Source: Trichocoleus sp. FACHB-46
GTDB taxonomy: Bacteria > Cyanobacteriota > Cyanobacteriia > FACHB-46
Assembly (NCBI RefSeq): GCF_014695385.1
Contig: NZ_JACJOD010000023.1
Span: 1-64,000 of the forward strand
Direction: 5' to 3'
DNA: 64,000 nucleotides
Position 1 is the stretch's first letter, and each line of letters opens with the position of its first letter. Below the pieces are notes generated by a model, which was given only the letters and a program-made list of their open reading frames with translations, searched no databases and was not told where the DNA came from. Positions 54,071 to 63,271 of this stretch are shown here, one piece after another. The translations under genes and the position numbers were made by a program.

Positions 54071-54276
54071 CGTCAGGTTCTAGTAATCCGTTTCCTGGGT
54101 TGTGGAGGTCTAGAATCTGGTCTAGCTATGTCTGTTGATTGGGCTGCTAATGACACAGTAAAAACAAGCTAGAACTGCAACGATTTTAGAAAAATTCATC
54201 GTCTGGTTCTTTAGCTTGCATCCTGCTGTCATTCAACTGCTTATGGCCTATTAGTCAGCCTAAGCAGGAGGTTCTT

Positions 54277-55755
54277 ATGCCTTCAGACAAATTTCGATAT
54301 CAGCTACGCCAGGAAGCAGAGTACTGGCGCAGAGATGGTTTAATTGATGCGACTCAATACCAACAAATTGCTGAGCGTTATCAGTTCAACACTTTAGAAA
54401 CGGCAGCCCGCAATCGTTTTACGCTGGTTTTGATTGGTCTCGGCAGTATTCTAGTCGGTTTAGCCGTCATTACCTTTGTGGCAGCCAACTGGCAGGAGTG
54501 GCCCCGATCCGTCAAGATGACGCTGTTGCTCAGTTTATTCGTAGGCGTCAATACCGCTGGATTTTACCTCTGGCGGCAGCGATACACTTTCGGTACGGAG
54601 CGCTGGCAGCAACGGCTCGGCCAAGGCTTACTACTCCTCGGCACTCTAGTTTTAGGCGCAAACTTGGCGCTGATGGCTCAGATGTTTCAGGTAAACGGCC
54701 CCAGCCATGAACTGTATTTGGTTTGGGGTTTGGGGGTTATGGCGATGGCCTATAGCCTGCGCCTTACTTCCCTAGGAGTCGTGGCAATTTTGCTACTAGG
54801 CTTGGGATACTGGCAAGCATTCTTTAATTGGGGAACGCTAGAACTAGGTAGCATTTGGCTGCGCTGGTTTTTGCAGTACATGCCGCTCTGTATTGCTTTG
54901 CTTACCGTTCCTCTCGCTTATTGGTGTCGTTCTCGCGTCATTTTTGCCCTAGGCGCGATCGCAGTGATTTCGGCTTTTGAAGGCAACTTAAGCGTTCTAG
55001 GCTTAAACTATGACCGACTAATCGCTGAAACCCCTTGGCTCAGCGCGATCGCCTTTGCCCTACCGCCCGCTTTGCTCTGGGCCTACGATGATACATTTTG
55101 GGCCGAAGGAGGCCAACATCGACTTTCCAATTTGGAGACGCACCGTCCTTTTCATTGGCTCGCGCGTAGCTTAGCACTGCTATTTCTGAGTGTGCTGCTG
55201 TACTGGCTTTCGTTTCACGGGTTTTGGGATGGACAAGTTACTTACTACCCCACCACAATCCCTGAAACATTTAATGCGCTGTGGGCAAACGTAACCGTGC
55301 TCTTAGGACTCACCTTGCTGGAGTGGTTATACTTAGCTCGCCAAGCCAAGGGACGTTCTCCGCGCCGTCCTTTGGAGCTTTCTACGCCAGTGATGGCTAG
55401 TTTTATTGGCATCCTTGCTGGGCTACCGTTTTTGCCCCAAGGGGGAGAATTCATGCCAGCGATCGCCACCTTCACTGTGAATGTTCTGTTGTTTTTGCTA
55501 GGAGCAGGATTGATTCGGGAGGGAATCGCTTCAGGTCAACGCCGCAACTTCTGGCTCGGCATGACTTTGTTCGTCCTACAAACTTTGAGTCGGTTGTTTG
55601 AGTACAGCACCAGCTTAGTCTTTAAGTCCTTTGTGCTCTTACTGTGTGGCCTTGGGGTTATTGCCATCGGTCTCTGGTACGAGCGCTACATTCGCACGCT
55701 CAGCACCCATTCACGGCTCTCAGTCACTCCTAACCCAACCGAGGGGGAAAATTGA
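54277..55755 (+). CDS. DUF2157 multi-pass membrane protein
   Basis: A 492-residue integral membrane protein with about 12 helices. The cytosolic N-terminus (about 1-50, with LRQEAEYWRRDGLIDATQYQQIAERY) is the DUF2157 domain. AGGAGG is well placed 6 nt before the ATG. It shares one base (TGATG) with the next gene, the GDYXXLXY protein; this pair is a recurring bacterial arrangement, so they probably form a complex. Function unknown. Confidence 0.85.
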   Translation: MPSDKFRYQLRQEAEYWRRDGLIDATQYQQIAERYQFNTLETAARNRFTLVLIGLGSILVGLAVITFVAANWQEWPRSVKMTLLLSLFVGVNTAGFYLWRQRYTFGTERWQQRLGQGLLLLGTLVLGANLALMAQMFQVNGPSHELYLVWGLGVMAMAYSLRLTSLGVVAILLLGLGYWQAFFNWGTLELGSIWLRWFLQYMPLCIALLTVPLAYWCRSRVIFALGAIAVISAFEGNLSVLGLNYDRLIAETPWLSAIAFALPPALLWAYDDTFWAEGGQHRLSNLETHRPFHWLARSLALLFLSVLLYWLSFHGFWDGQVTYYPTTIPETFNALWANVTVLLGLTLLEWLYLARQAKGRSPRRPLELSTPVMASFIGILAGLPFLPQGGEFMPAIATFTVNVLLFLLGAGLIREGIASGQRRNFWLGMTLFVLQTLSRLFEYSTSLVFKSFVLLLCGLGVIAIGLWYERYIRTLSTHSRLSVTPNPTEGEN

Positions 55756-56441
55756 TGGCACCCACTCCGTCAGCTTCTAGAACATTGCCGAGCTGGAGAT
55801 TCTGGCTACCATTGGTATGCCAAGCCGCTCTTATTCTGGCGATTCCAGCTCAATCACTGCACACCCAACTCACAGGTCGAACCGTAATTCTAAAGACGGC
55901 TCCTGTAGACCCCTATGACCTGTTGCGCGGCTACTCAGTCACACTCAGCTATGACATTTCCCGAGTAGATACCTTGCGTCAGCTTCCAGGTTGGAGCGAG
56001 TTTGAGAGACAAAGATCTGCGAATTCTGAGTGGCCTGCGACTAGGTTCTTCTATCTGGTGCTAGAAGCTCCGGGTGTTGCTAGTACTAATCCGCCGTCAC
56101 CTTGGCGAGCAGTTCGTATCAGCGGCGATCGCCCCACTAATTTAGTCGAGAATCAGGTCATCCTCCGAGGTCAAATCGGCAATAATACGGTTCCGGATGG
56201 GTTAGAACTCCAAGGTCGAACCAGTAATAATACGGTTCAGTACGGCTTAGAGCGCTATTACATTCCAGAAGACCAGCGAGATGCCATCAACCAAAACATT
56301 AATACGGCGCAAGCGAACCAAGCCACGCAACCGATTGTGGTGGAGGTCAAGGTTGATGCTCAAGGCAATGCTGTACCCCTGAGTTTTTGGGTAACCTTGG
56401 GTAAAGCATCTGCAAAGCAGACCTATCACTATCAGTTCTGA
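55755..56441 (+). CDS. GDYXXLXY family protein
   Basis: A 228-residue protein with one N-terminal membrane helix (about 16-35) and an exported domain. The diagnostic motif is present as DPYDLLRGYSVTLSYDIS (about 53-70), where DPYxxLxGY replaces the eponymous GDYxxLxY. An extra tandem-like segment, GQIGNNTVPDGLEL followed by GRTSNNTVQYGLER, looks like a small internal duplication (about 138-172). Translation is coupled to the DUF2157 gene by a one-base overlap; the pair probably acts together in the membrane. Confidence 0.82.
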   Translation: MAPTPSASRTLPSWRFWLPLVCQAALILAIPAQSLHTQLTGRTVILKTAPVDPYDLLRGYSVTLSYDISRVDTLRQLPGWSEFERQRSANSEWPATRFFYLVLEAPGVASTNPPSPWRAVRISGDRPTNLVENQVILRGQIGNNTVPDGLELQGRTSNNTVQYGLERYYIPEDQRDAINQNINTAQANQATQPIVVEVKVDAQGNAVPLSFWVTLGKASAKQTYHYQF

Positions 56442-56465
56442 TAGCTTGTCCTAGCAAACGGGAAA

Positions 56466-56490
56466 CATAGTGAAGCCCTGCCTCACTATG
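56466..56490. terminator. Bidirectional hairpin between the GDYXXLXY gene and the 79-residue gene
   Basis: A perfect 8-bp stem (CATAGTGA / TCACTATG) with a 9-nt loop sits between two convergent genes. Confidence 0.55.
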
Positions 56491-56523
56491 AAATTCCCTA
56501 CATGAATGCTTAAGGTGATGAAG

Positions 56524-56763
56524 TTAATCTTTGCGATTGAGATGGAAAGTTGCACCTAGGGCTGCACCAGCACCTGCAACTAAACCACTACTCATGCCTT
56601 CCATCGTCTTAACCGTTGGGTCCTGAGTCAAGCATGTATTCGTCGGCGTTTCAGCCTGGAGACAGCTATTGCTATCTGCCCAGCTTGCAGTTCCTCCTAG
56701 AATGACGCCAACAGCGCTGCAAGTGACGATAAAGAGGATGGAGCGATTAATTTTTATACCCAT
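56524..56763 (-). CDS. Small exported protein of 79 residues
   Basis: It has a clear signal peptide (about 1-29, basic start then a hydrophobic core ending GGTASWA, predicted cleavage before DSN). The mature part has two cysteines (NSCLQAE and NTCLTQD) that could bond, and a Gly/Ala-rich C-terminal helix with GSSG-like SSGLVAGAGAALGATF, resembling a glycine-zipper. No clear ribosome-binding site. No known function. Confidence 0.65.
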   Translation of the reverse strand: MGIKINRSILFIVTCSAVGVILGGTASWADSNSCLQAETPTNTCLTQDPTVKTMEGMSSGLVAGAGAALGATFHLNRKD

Positions 56764-56905
56764 AGATGGAGGTTGAACCTGATAGATTGATCTAGAGCTA
56801 TCTCAATTTACCCATTCTAGAGGCGAATTCCATCGTAGCTTCACTGAGATCTAAGCATTTTTTCTAAATTCAGCTTAAAAGCCTATTGGCCTTCATCCAG
56901 ACTTT

Positions 56906-57616
56906 ATGAAACATTCTTCGACGACTTCCCCAGAATCACTGGAGGATAAACAAAAAGCCAAAGATCAAATCTTACATCTGCTAAAAACTCAGGGGGCTCA
57001 GACTGCCACAACTCTAGCTGAACAGTTGCAAGTCTCTCCGATGGCAGTACGCCAACATTTACAGGTGCTACAAGCCGAGCAATGGGTAACTTATCAAGAG
57101 GAGCGTCGTCCCTTGGGTCGTCCTGTCAAGCTTTGGCAACTAACAGAGCGATCGCTGCAATTATTTCCTGACAGTCATGCTGACCTCATGACTGACTTGC
57201 TCCTAGGGGTTGAAACTTTGTTTGGCACAGCAGGTTTAGAAAAACTATTGGCCGACCGGATGCGTCGCCAATTGCAAACCTACGCGACAAAACTGCCAGA
57301 AGCGATATCAGGAGCGATCGCAGAGTCAACTTGGCAAGAGTGGATTGCTCAAGCAGGCATTGCTGAACCAGTGCGACATCTGGCTCACCTCCGAACCCAA
57401 GAAGGTTACATGGCTGGGGTATTGGAGGCCGAAGGAGGTTGGCTGCTAGTCGAGAATCATTGTCCCATCTGTGCGGCTGCTCAAACGTGCCAAAAACTGT
57501 GTGGTTCTGAGTTGGAAATGTTTAGAACTCTGCTGGGGTCAGGTGTAGCAGTAGAGCGAGTCGAGCATATCATCCAAGGCGATCGCCGTTGTGCCTATCG
57601 GATTCAACCTGCTTAA
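56906..57616 (+). CDS. SufR-type iron-sulfur transcriptional regulator
   Basis: A 236-residue protein with an N-terminal winged helix-turn-helix (about 20-75, TTLAEQLQVSPMAVRQHLQVL). The C-terminal Cys motif is in ENHCPICAAAQTCQKLCG, with Cys186, Cys189, Cys195 and Cys199, matching the cluster-binding residues of cyanobacterial SufR, repressor of the suf operon. No suf genes are adjacent here, so it may be a paralogue with other targets or SufR relocated from its usual place. It overlaps the convergent SirB1 gene by 4 bp. Confidence 0.85.
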   Translation: MKHSSTTSPESLEDKQKAKDQILHLLKTQGAQTATTLAEQLQVSPMAVRQHLQVLQAEQWVTYQEERRPLGRPVKLWQLTERSLQLFPDSHADLMTDLLLGVETLFGTAGLEKLLADRMRRQLQTYATKLPEAISGAIAESTWQEWIAQAGIAEPVRHLAHLRTQEGYMAGVLEAEGGWLLVENHCPICAAAQTCQKLCGSELEMFRTLLGSGVAVERVEHIIQGDRRCAYRIQPA

Positions 57617-58440
57617 AGGTTTGGTGCAATCCGATCGAGCAATTGTTGAATTGCCACAGCATCTTCCGCATCCGGTACTTTAGCTAGGTAAGTTTTTAAG
57701 TCTTTGTGAGCTTCAGGCCAGGCACCTAGATGGTAGTGCACAATGCCGCGATCGCGCAGTTCTAAGGGAGCATCCGGAAACAGTAGTAAAATCCGCTCGA
57801 TCGCCGCCAAAGATTTCTGTGCTTGATCCCGATTGAGGTAAATCATTTTGAGATTGGTCAGCATCCGGGCTAAGAACTGGCGCGGACCAATGGGTTGTAG
57901 AAAGACTGGTTGCAACTCCACGGACTGACCATAGATTTGATTTAGGCGAGTTTGGCAATCTTCTGCAAATAAAGTCTCACCGTGATGGTAGGCATCAACA
58001 TAGACCTCCATTTCCTCAATGCTGGGGCGAATCAAAAAATGTCCTGGCATCCCTACCCCTGTCATAGGGAAGTTCACTCGTCGCGCAATTTCCATATAAA
58101 CCAAGGAAAGCGTGATCGGAATACCCGTCCGGCGCTCGATCACGTCGTTAAGGAAACTGTTACGGGGGTCGTAGTAGTCAGAGGTATTTCCCGTAAACCC
58201 TAAGTCCTCGTAGAGATACTGGTTGATACTTTGGATCATCCGCAGCGGATACCGCTCAGTAGGCAGACGTTCTTCCACCTCGCTGGCCATTGTATCTAGA
58301 GCATTGAAGTAAGCTTCTATATCTAGGTCTGGGTATTCTTCTTGGGCGATGTAAAGCGCTGCTTCTGCCAAATTAATCTGCTCATCAGGTTGAGCGATCG
58401 TACGGTAAAAGCATTGTCGCGCCCACGGAAGATCCGTCAT
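57613..58440 (-). CDS. SirB1-family protein (transglutaminase-like with TPR tail)
   Basis: A 275-residue protein of the SirB1 family. It has a transglutaminase-like N-terminal domain with RTGIPITLSLVYMEIARRV (about 104-122) and GVGMPGHFLIRP (about 128-139), and a C-terminal TPR-like helical part (about 190-270, AQKSLAAIERILLLFPDAP). The usual catalytic Cys of active transglutaminases is not evident (RTGIPI with no Cys), so catalysis is doubtful. Conserved in cyanobacteria; function unclear. Confidence 0.85.
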   Translation of the reverse strand: MTDLPWARQCFYRTIAQPDEQINLAEAALYIAQEEYPDLDIEAYFNALDTMASEVEERLPTERYPLRMIQSINQYLYEDLGFTGNTSDYYDPRNSFLNDVIERRTGIPITLSLVYMEIARRVNFPMTGVGMPGHFLIRPSIEEMEVYVDAYHHGETLFAEDCQTRLNQIYGQSVELQPVFLQPIGPRQFLARMLTNLKMIYLNRDQAQKSLAAIERILLLFPDAPLELRDRGIVHYHLGAWPEAHKDLKTYLAKVPDAEDAVAIQQLLDRIAPNL

Positions 58441-58498
58441 GAATTCTTGCCTTACGCCATTACGTGATTAGGTGCTCGTAACATTCAGACGAGTCATT

Positions 58499-59059
58499 TT
58501 ACTCAAGGGTTTGAGCGTTCATGCCTCGGAGCCGTCTGAGGAGCCAGTCAAAGCGGGTGTTTCCCAAAGCCAGGTTATCGCGAATATTGGGAGCCAAGCT
58601 ATTTTCCTGAGCGGTGCGCTCCTCGGCGGATGGTTCTCGACCAGAACTGAGCCGACTTACAGTACCTCGCAAGCGATCGGAGAGAAAAATAGCTAGGGCG
58701 CGGTAAAACCGGGAGGCAAAACCGATATCTTGTTGCAGCTTGGTAGCGAGTTCCTCACGAGGAATCGAAAGCACTAAAGACTCTACTGCTGCTGTCACAG
58801 TGGCTGAGGGAGGTCGCTCATCCACAAAGGACATTTCACCTACAACTTCGCCGCTAGAAAGGTGTGCAACTTCTTTGTCACCTAATGCTTGCACAGAAAC
58901 CGTGAAAGTACCGTCAATAATAATGTACAGGGCATCAATTAGTTGTCCTTCGCGGATCAAAGTTGTGCCTGCTAGAACTCGCTCTTGAGTAGAGATGGCG
59001 ATCATCCAGTCGATGTCATCATCAGTCAACTCCCCCAGAATAAAAAGAACTTTCTTCAT
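58499..59059 (-). CDS. Cyclic-nucleotide-binding-domain protein
   Basis: A 186-residue protein that is almost entirely one cNMP-binding fold (about 25-145): LIREGQLIDALYIIIDGTF, then the phosphate-cassette region GEVVGEMSFVDERPPSATVTA (about 90-110; GEMSFVDERPPSATV). The Arg of the cassette (Arg in ERPPSA) is present. It lacks the helix-turn-helix of Crp, so it does not bind DNA by that route. cAMP signalling is common in cyanobacteria; the partner is unknown. Confidence 0.88.
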   Translation of the reverse strand: MKKVLFILGELTDDDIDWMIAISTQERVLAGTTLIREGQLIDALYIIIDGTFTVSVQALGDKEVAHLSSGEVVGEMSFVDERPPSATVTAAVESLVLSIPREELATKLQQDIGFASRFYRALAIFLSDRLRGTVSRLSSGREPSAEERTAQENSLAPNIRDNLALGNTRFDWLLRRLRGMNAQTLE

Positions 59060-59406
59060 GTTGTCTGTTCAAGTTCGCTACAAGCAGAATCTGAAGCGTT
59101 TCCTTCAGTGTCGGTAGTCTGGATGGAATATGTCAGTATCTTGCTGCTGATTTCTTCTATCACCCTAGCGTGACCCAATTCCAAACGGCGGTTAGAAATA
59201 GAGTCATGCTTTCCCGACAATTAAGCTCAACCTCAATAACCAAACTCAGTGGTTAGGCCATTCGACTATGACTGGAGGGATCAGCAGCAAGAAACAGCAG
59301 CAATTTAATGAAGTCTTTCTAGCGATCGCCTGCGCACCCGGAAAGGCTCACTAAAATCTCTTGACTACATCTAAAGTTGCATTGAATTTTTACAAATTTC
59401 TAATTT
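59060..59406. other. 350-bp spacer before the CruP-like gene end
   Basis: No ORF with supporting signals and no clear repeat or hairpin. It probably contains the promoter of the cNMP-binding-domain gene. Confidence 0.45.
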
Positions 59407-60960
59407 TCAGTTTGAGCCTTTATAGTCACCGCCTGCGCCATACTGCCACGCCTGTAGCCAGCGCTGAAAATAGTATTTCTGGGTGGGAGACCAACGTTTG
59501 GTCCAAGGGGCGATCGCATGCCCCAAGGGATATAAAGCGCTATAAAGCGCTAAGCCGCCGAAGTGCCGTGTCCAATTAAGCAGAGCAGGAAGACCCACTT
59601 GCGGCACAATTTTGGCGACTAAGCTGGGATGGGCCAGAGAGGTCTGCAAAAGGGTGCGGGAAAGAGCGGAAAACTGGACGACATCCTGCAAGAAGGGTCG
59701 CAGTACAGGCTCGCCTAACTGAGCCATTTCTTGAAAGACATCTGCTAGCAATTGATTAATTTGATTGGGGTTTACTTGCTGGTGCATCCCCACGCTCATC
59801 GCCTTTTGGAATAACCAAGTAACTGAGACATTCGGTTGGTAGGGCTGAAGTAGAGCTAAAGCTTGGCGATCGAGCGCATTGCTGGTTAAAGCCTCATGAA
59901 TCCCAAGGCTAAGCCGCTCCAAGTGACGCACCATTGCCCCAAAGCCACCAAAACTCAGCGGTGATTGGCTACCGCTACTATCCCCCACGTGCAAAACATG
60001 ATTCCAGGACGGTTGCAAGGGGCTGTTTTGGTAGCAGGGAAACAGGCCAAATAAGGCCCGCTGAAACTGCAACTGAGACAACTCAATTTGTTGATATTCA
60101 GGTAGCAGCCGGAAATATTCCTCAAATAACGTTTCTAAGCTAAAGCGATCGCGGTGGGCATCTAGATAGGTAAACAGGTAGGTTGTACGGCCATCACGGG
60201 CGGGAAAGGCTTCCCAAAAATATTGGCATTGATTTTGGATGGGCGTGAAAGACACCAACAAATCACCGGAATCGTTTTTGGGAAAGCCTTGAGCACAGGT
60301 GCCAACCACTAAGCAAATGCCATCTGGGGGTTGACCTTGCCGAGCCTGCTGCACGATGGGTGAAAAATGGCCCATCGCATCAATCAGTAACCGTGCCTTT
60401 AGGTCTTGCCCTGCTTTGACTGTCACTCCGTTGGGATGGGCGATCGCGCCTGCAAAACCTGTGTGTTCCAGCAGCTTGCCGCCATTGGCTAAAAAGCGTG
60501 CCTTGAGCTTATCCAGCAAGAAAATTGGGTCAATTCCAACATTGAGAATGTCGCGCACCCAAAGGTCAGAACTCCCTGAGAAACTAATGCGGGCAGGATT
60601 GTACTCTATGGCGATCGCCTGCTCTAATTCCGGTTCAGTCAAGAGATTTAGTTCTAAGAAAACCTGTAGTTCTTGCCGTGAAATGTTCCACTCCTGCTCC
60701 CGCCCGCGTAACGCACCCCGCTCAATTAGTGCAACTCGCCAACCTTGCTGAGCTAAAGCTGCGCCAATAAAAATCCCTAAAGTCCCCCCGCAGATCACAA
60801 CATCCCAATCGACTGCTGCTAAGGGTTCCTGACTAGTTTGCACCACTGTAGGCACGGAAAGCTGCTGGTGGCGTAGCTTGTACCACAAGTCGTCAGCACG
60901 CCGGAGTCCTCCCAGCATATCTCCCGGCAGGGTGGAGAGAATTTGTTCGGTTAGGGTCAT
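59407..60960 (-). CDS. CruP-like FAD-dependent protein (carotenoid cyclase family)
   Basis: A 517-residue flavoprotein. The dinucleotide-binding motif is WDVVICGGTLGIFIGAALAQQG (about 35-56, shown by GGTLGI), followed by the acidic IERGALRGREQEWNISRQELQ (about 64-82; RGREQEWNIS) characteristic of the CruA/CruP lycopene-cyclase group. The FAD motif near 300 is VLHVGDSSGSQSPLSFGGFGAM. CruP is implicated in carotenoid epoxidation/cyclisation in cyanobacteria and plants; its exact activity is debated. ATG at 60960 is preferred over a longer frame. Confidence 0.85.
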   Translation of the reverse strand: MTLTEQILSTLPGDMLGGLRRADDLWYKLRHQQLSVPTVVQTSQEPLAAVDWDVVICGGTLGIFIGAALAQQGWRVALIERGALRGREQEWNISRQELQVFLELNLLTEPELEQAIAIEYNPARISFSGSSDLWVRDILNVGIDPIFLLDKLKARFLANGGKLLEHTGFAGAIAHPNGVTVKAGQDLKARLLIDAMGHFSPIVQQARQGQPPDGICLVVGTCAQGFPKNDSGDLLVSFTPIQNQCQYFWEAFPARDGRTTYLFTYLDAHRDRFSLETLFEEYFRLLPEYQQIELSQLQFQRALFGLFPCYQNSPLQPSWNHVLHVGDSSGSQSPLSFGGFGAMVRHLERLSLGIHEALTSNALDRQALALLQPYQPNVSVTWLFQKAMSVGMHQQVNPNQINQLLADVFQEMAQLGEPVLRPFLQDVVQFSALSRTLLQTSLAHPSLVAKIVPQVGLPALLNWTRHFGGLALYSALYPLGHAIAPWTKRWSPTQKYYFQRWLQAWQYGAGGDYKGSN

Positions 60961-61142
60961 GGAAGTGAACTCAAATTTGGAACGGGGCGATCGCACCTAC
61001 TTAAATTGCACCAGCTCATTAGATGCAAGAGATGTAAGCAAGGCATGAACTCTATTTGTAGGATAGTGCCTGAAGTTGAGCTGAAATGGCTGAGTTTTGC
61101 CTAAAACTTCCGACCCAAGGTCCAATAATGATTTGGTTGAAA

Positions 61143-62285
61143 TTATTGGCTAAATGCCAGAACCGCATTCTGTCCGCCAAAACCGAAGCTAAAGCAGAGA
61201 GCATTTTGGACAGCGCGATCGCCCGCTTCCCTCACAAAATTCAAATCAAATTCTGGTTGCTGTAGTCCTACACAAGGCGGCAAAATTTGGTGTCGTAACG
61301 CCATGAGGCAAAAAGCAGCGCCAAAAGCTCCAGAGACTCCTAGCGTGTGACCCGTGGCTCCTTTGGTCGAACTCACGAGAACCCTTTGCGGAAACACATG
61401 CTGAATCAGATGCGCTTCGTTGCGATCGTTGAGTTGGGTCGCCGTGCCGTGAGCATGGATGTAGTCGATCGCTTCTGGAGTGAGGTGGCTGCGCTTGAGA
61501 CATTGCTTGACCGCATTGATTGCGGTGCGGCTTGTCGGGTCAGGGGCGCTCATGTGATAACCATCCGCAGTGAAGCCAAACCCTAAAATACGGCCATAGA
61601 TCGAGGCCGATCGCTGCTGAGCTAACTCGGCTGGTTCTAAGACCAATACAGCCGCTCCTTCCCCCAATACCAAGCCTTCTCGGCGGCGATCGAAAGGGTA
61701 CGCCCCTGTGGCTGCTAAGGCCCCCATCTGCTGAAACCCAGCTAAAGTCAGAGGAGTAATCGGCGCTTCTACTGCTCCTGCAATCACCCGCTGACATTGC
61801 CCCGTTCGTACCAGCTCATAGCCTTGCGCGATCGCCCATAAGCCAGTCGCACAAGCCGCCATTGGTGCCAAAACAGGGCCACCACTGCCGATTTGCCGAG
61901 CTGCTGCGATCGCCACTTGCCCTGGCAGTGTATCTAGCCAAGGAAGCGCGATCGGGTCATCCGGTAAAGTTTGGGCCATTAGGCGTTGCCGTACTTGCAG
62001 CTCCCATTGGCTTTGATAACTGCGGCTTGAGCCGATCACAACTCCACAGTCAGCTAGAGGAATTGCTAAACCTGCATCTTGTAAAGCTGCGTCTACCACC
62101 TGTTCAGCTAAGCAGTTAAGCGTCACTGGGAACTTGCCCAACATGGCTAGAGGACGTGGTTCTAATTCTGGAAAAGGCTGCCGCAGCAAAATTCTGGATT
62201 GATTAGCTAGAAGTTTCTGCCAACTCGACTGCAAGGTATCACCCAATGCAGACACTAAGCCAATGCCTGTTACAACTACGTCCAC
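61143..62285 (-). CDS. Beta-ketoacyl-ACP synthase II-type (KAS) paralogue
   Basis: A 380-residue decarboxylating condensing enzyme of the FabF fold, elongating acyl chains on ACP. The triad is intact: Cys145 in MAACATGL, His in YIHAHGTATQLND (about 285) and the second His in KGATGHTLGVSGAF (about 325). Length is below the usual 410 residues and the acetyl CAT motif begins MAAC instead of TAC, suggesting a specialised paralogue rather than the main fabF. GTG start. It may serve a glycolipid or fatty-acid side pathway; none is adjacent. Confidence 0.88.
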   Translation of the reverse strand: MDVVVTGIGLVSALGDTLQSSWQKLLANQSRILLRQPFPELEPRPLAMLGKFPVTLNCLAEQVVDAALQDAGLAIPLADCGVVIGSSRSYQSQWELQVRQRLMAQTLPDDPIALPWLDTLPGQVAIAAARQIGSGGPVLAPMAACATGLWAIAQGYELVRTGQCQRVIAGAVEAPITPLTLAGFQQMGALAATGAYPFDRRREGLVLGEGAAVLVLEPAELAQQRSASIYGRILGFGFTADGYHMSAPDPTSRTAINAVKQCLKRSHLTPEAIDYIHAHGTATQLNDRNEAHLIQHVFPQRVLVSSTKGATGHTLGVSGAFGAAFCLMALRHQILPPCVGLQQPEFDLNFVREAGDRAVQNALCFSFGFGGQNAVLAFSQ

Positions 62286-62317
62286 AGCACCTGCTACCTA
62301 GCTCACCAGAAAGCGAC

Positions 62318-63112
62318 TTATTGAGGAGAAGGTGAGGGGCTAGGAGTTGCCGCTGCGCCACTCTGCTTCAAGTTTTCAATGCCTTTAGTGACTTTGGCAG
62401 ACTCAATGCGATCGCCTTGTTGGATTTTATCCACCACATCCATGCCCTGAGTCACATAGCCAAAAACGGCATAATCCCGATCCAGGAATTTCAAATCTGT
62501 TAGGGCAACGTAGAACTGCGAAGAAGCAGAGTCGGGAATAGACGCCCTAGCCATTGCCACAGCTCCACGGGTGTGCTTTAGCTGAGGAGCTGCAGCAATA
62601 CCAGCCGTATCCAATGTTTTGCCATAAACCGGAGATGCGCTGCCTTCTGGCTTAATTTCCAAAGGAATGTTGCGAGGTTGGCCAGTCGCTGGGTCTACAA
62701 AACCGCCCGTACCCAATTGTTCTAAGGGGAAATTAGGATCTTTACTTTGCGGATCGCCCCCTTGGACAACAAAGGGTTGCGGCTCTCGGATTACTCGATG
62801 AAAGACTAAACCGTCATAAACACCTTGTTGCACCAAGTCCACGAAGTTTCCGGCTGTGATGGGTGCATTTGTGCCATCCACCTCAATCGTGATGGGCTTG
62901 CCACCTTTCACAGTCAGTTCTACGGTTGCTTTACCCTCTAAGCGAGGCAGATTTGCAGGCTCGGGGCTGCTAACTGGAGTTGCGCTTGCCGAAGGAGTGG
63001 TGGCAGCAGATGAACTGTCAGATGGTGAAGGAGATGTTTCTTGAGGAGAACATCCTCCTGCTACCAAAGCACTAACCACTAGAAGTGACACTAACCAACG
63101 CCGCATCTGCAT
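62318..63112 (-). CDS. Lipoprotein cyclophilin (peptidyl-prolyl isomerase)
   Basis: An extracytoplasmic lipoprotein. The signal peptide ends in a lipobox ALVAGGC (Cys at about 21). A Ser/Pro/Ala-rich linker (about 25-55) leads to the cyclophilin domain (about 60-250): TAGNFVDLVQQGVYDGLVFHRVIRE, the core signature FHRVI, and ASSQFYVALTDLKFLDRDYAVFGYV (SSQFYVALTD and FGYVTQGMDVVDKI). Complete. It probably aids folding in the periplasm or lumen. Confidence 0.92.
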   Translation of the reverse strand: MQMRRWLVSLLVVSALVAGGCSPQETSPSPSDSSSAATTPSASATPVSSPEPANLPRLEGKATVELTVKGGKPITIEVDGTNAPITAGNFVDLVQQGVYDGLVFHRVIREPQPFVVQGGDPQSKDPNFPLEQLGTGGFVDPATGQPRNIPLEIKPEGSASPVYGKTLDTAGIAAAPQLKHTRGAVAMARASIPDSASSQFYVALTDLKFLDRDYAVFGYVTQGMDVVDKIQQGDRIESAKVTKGIENLKQSGAAATPSPSPSPQ

Positions 63113-63271
63113 GTTCCGTTACCTACTCAATCAGAGCCACTTATCATCTCATGCGACGATCCCTTCTCTCAACAGAACTGACTGAGTCCCAAAGAGTCTA
63201 ATGGGATACCAAATCCTAATCGAGTGAAGGGATAGTTGCTAAAAAGCGCCGAACTAATGGGGGACTAATGG

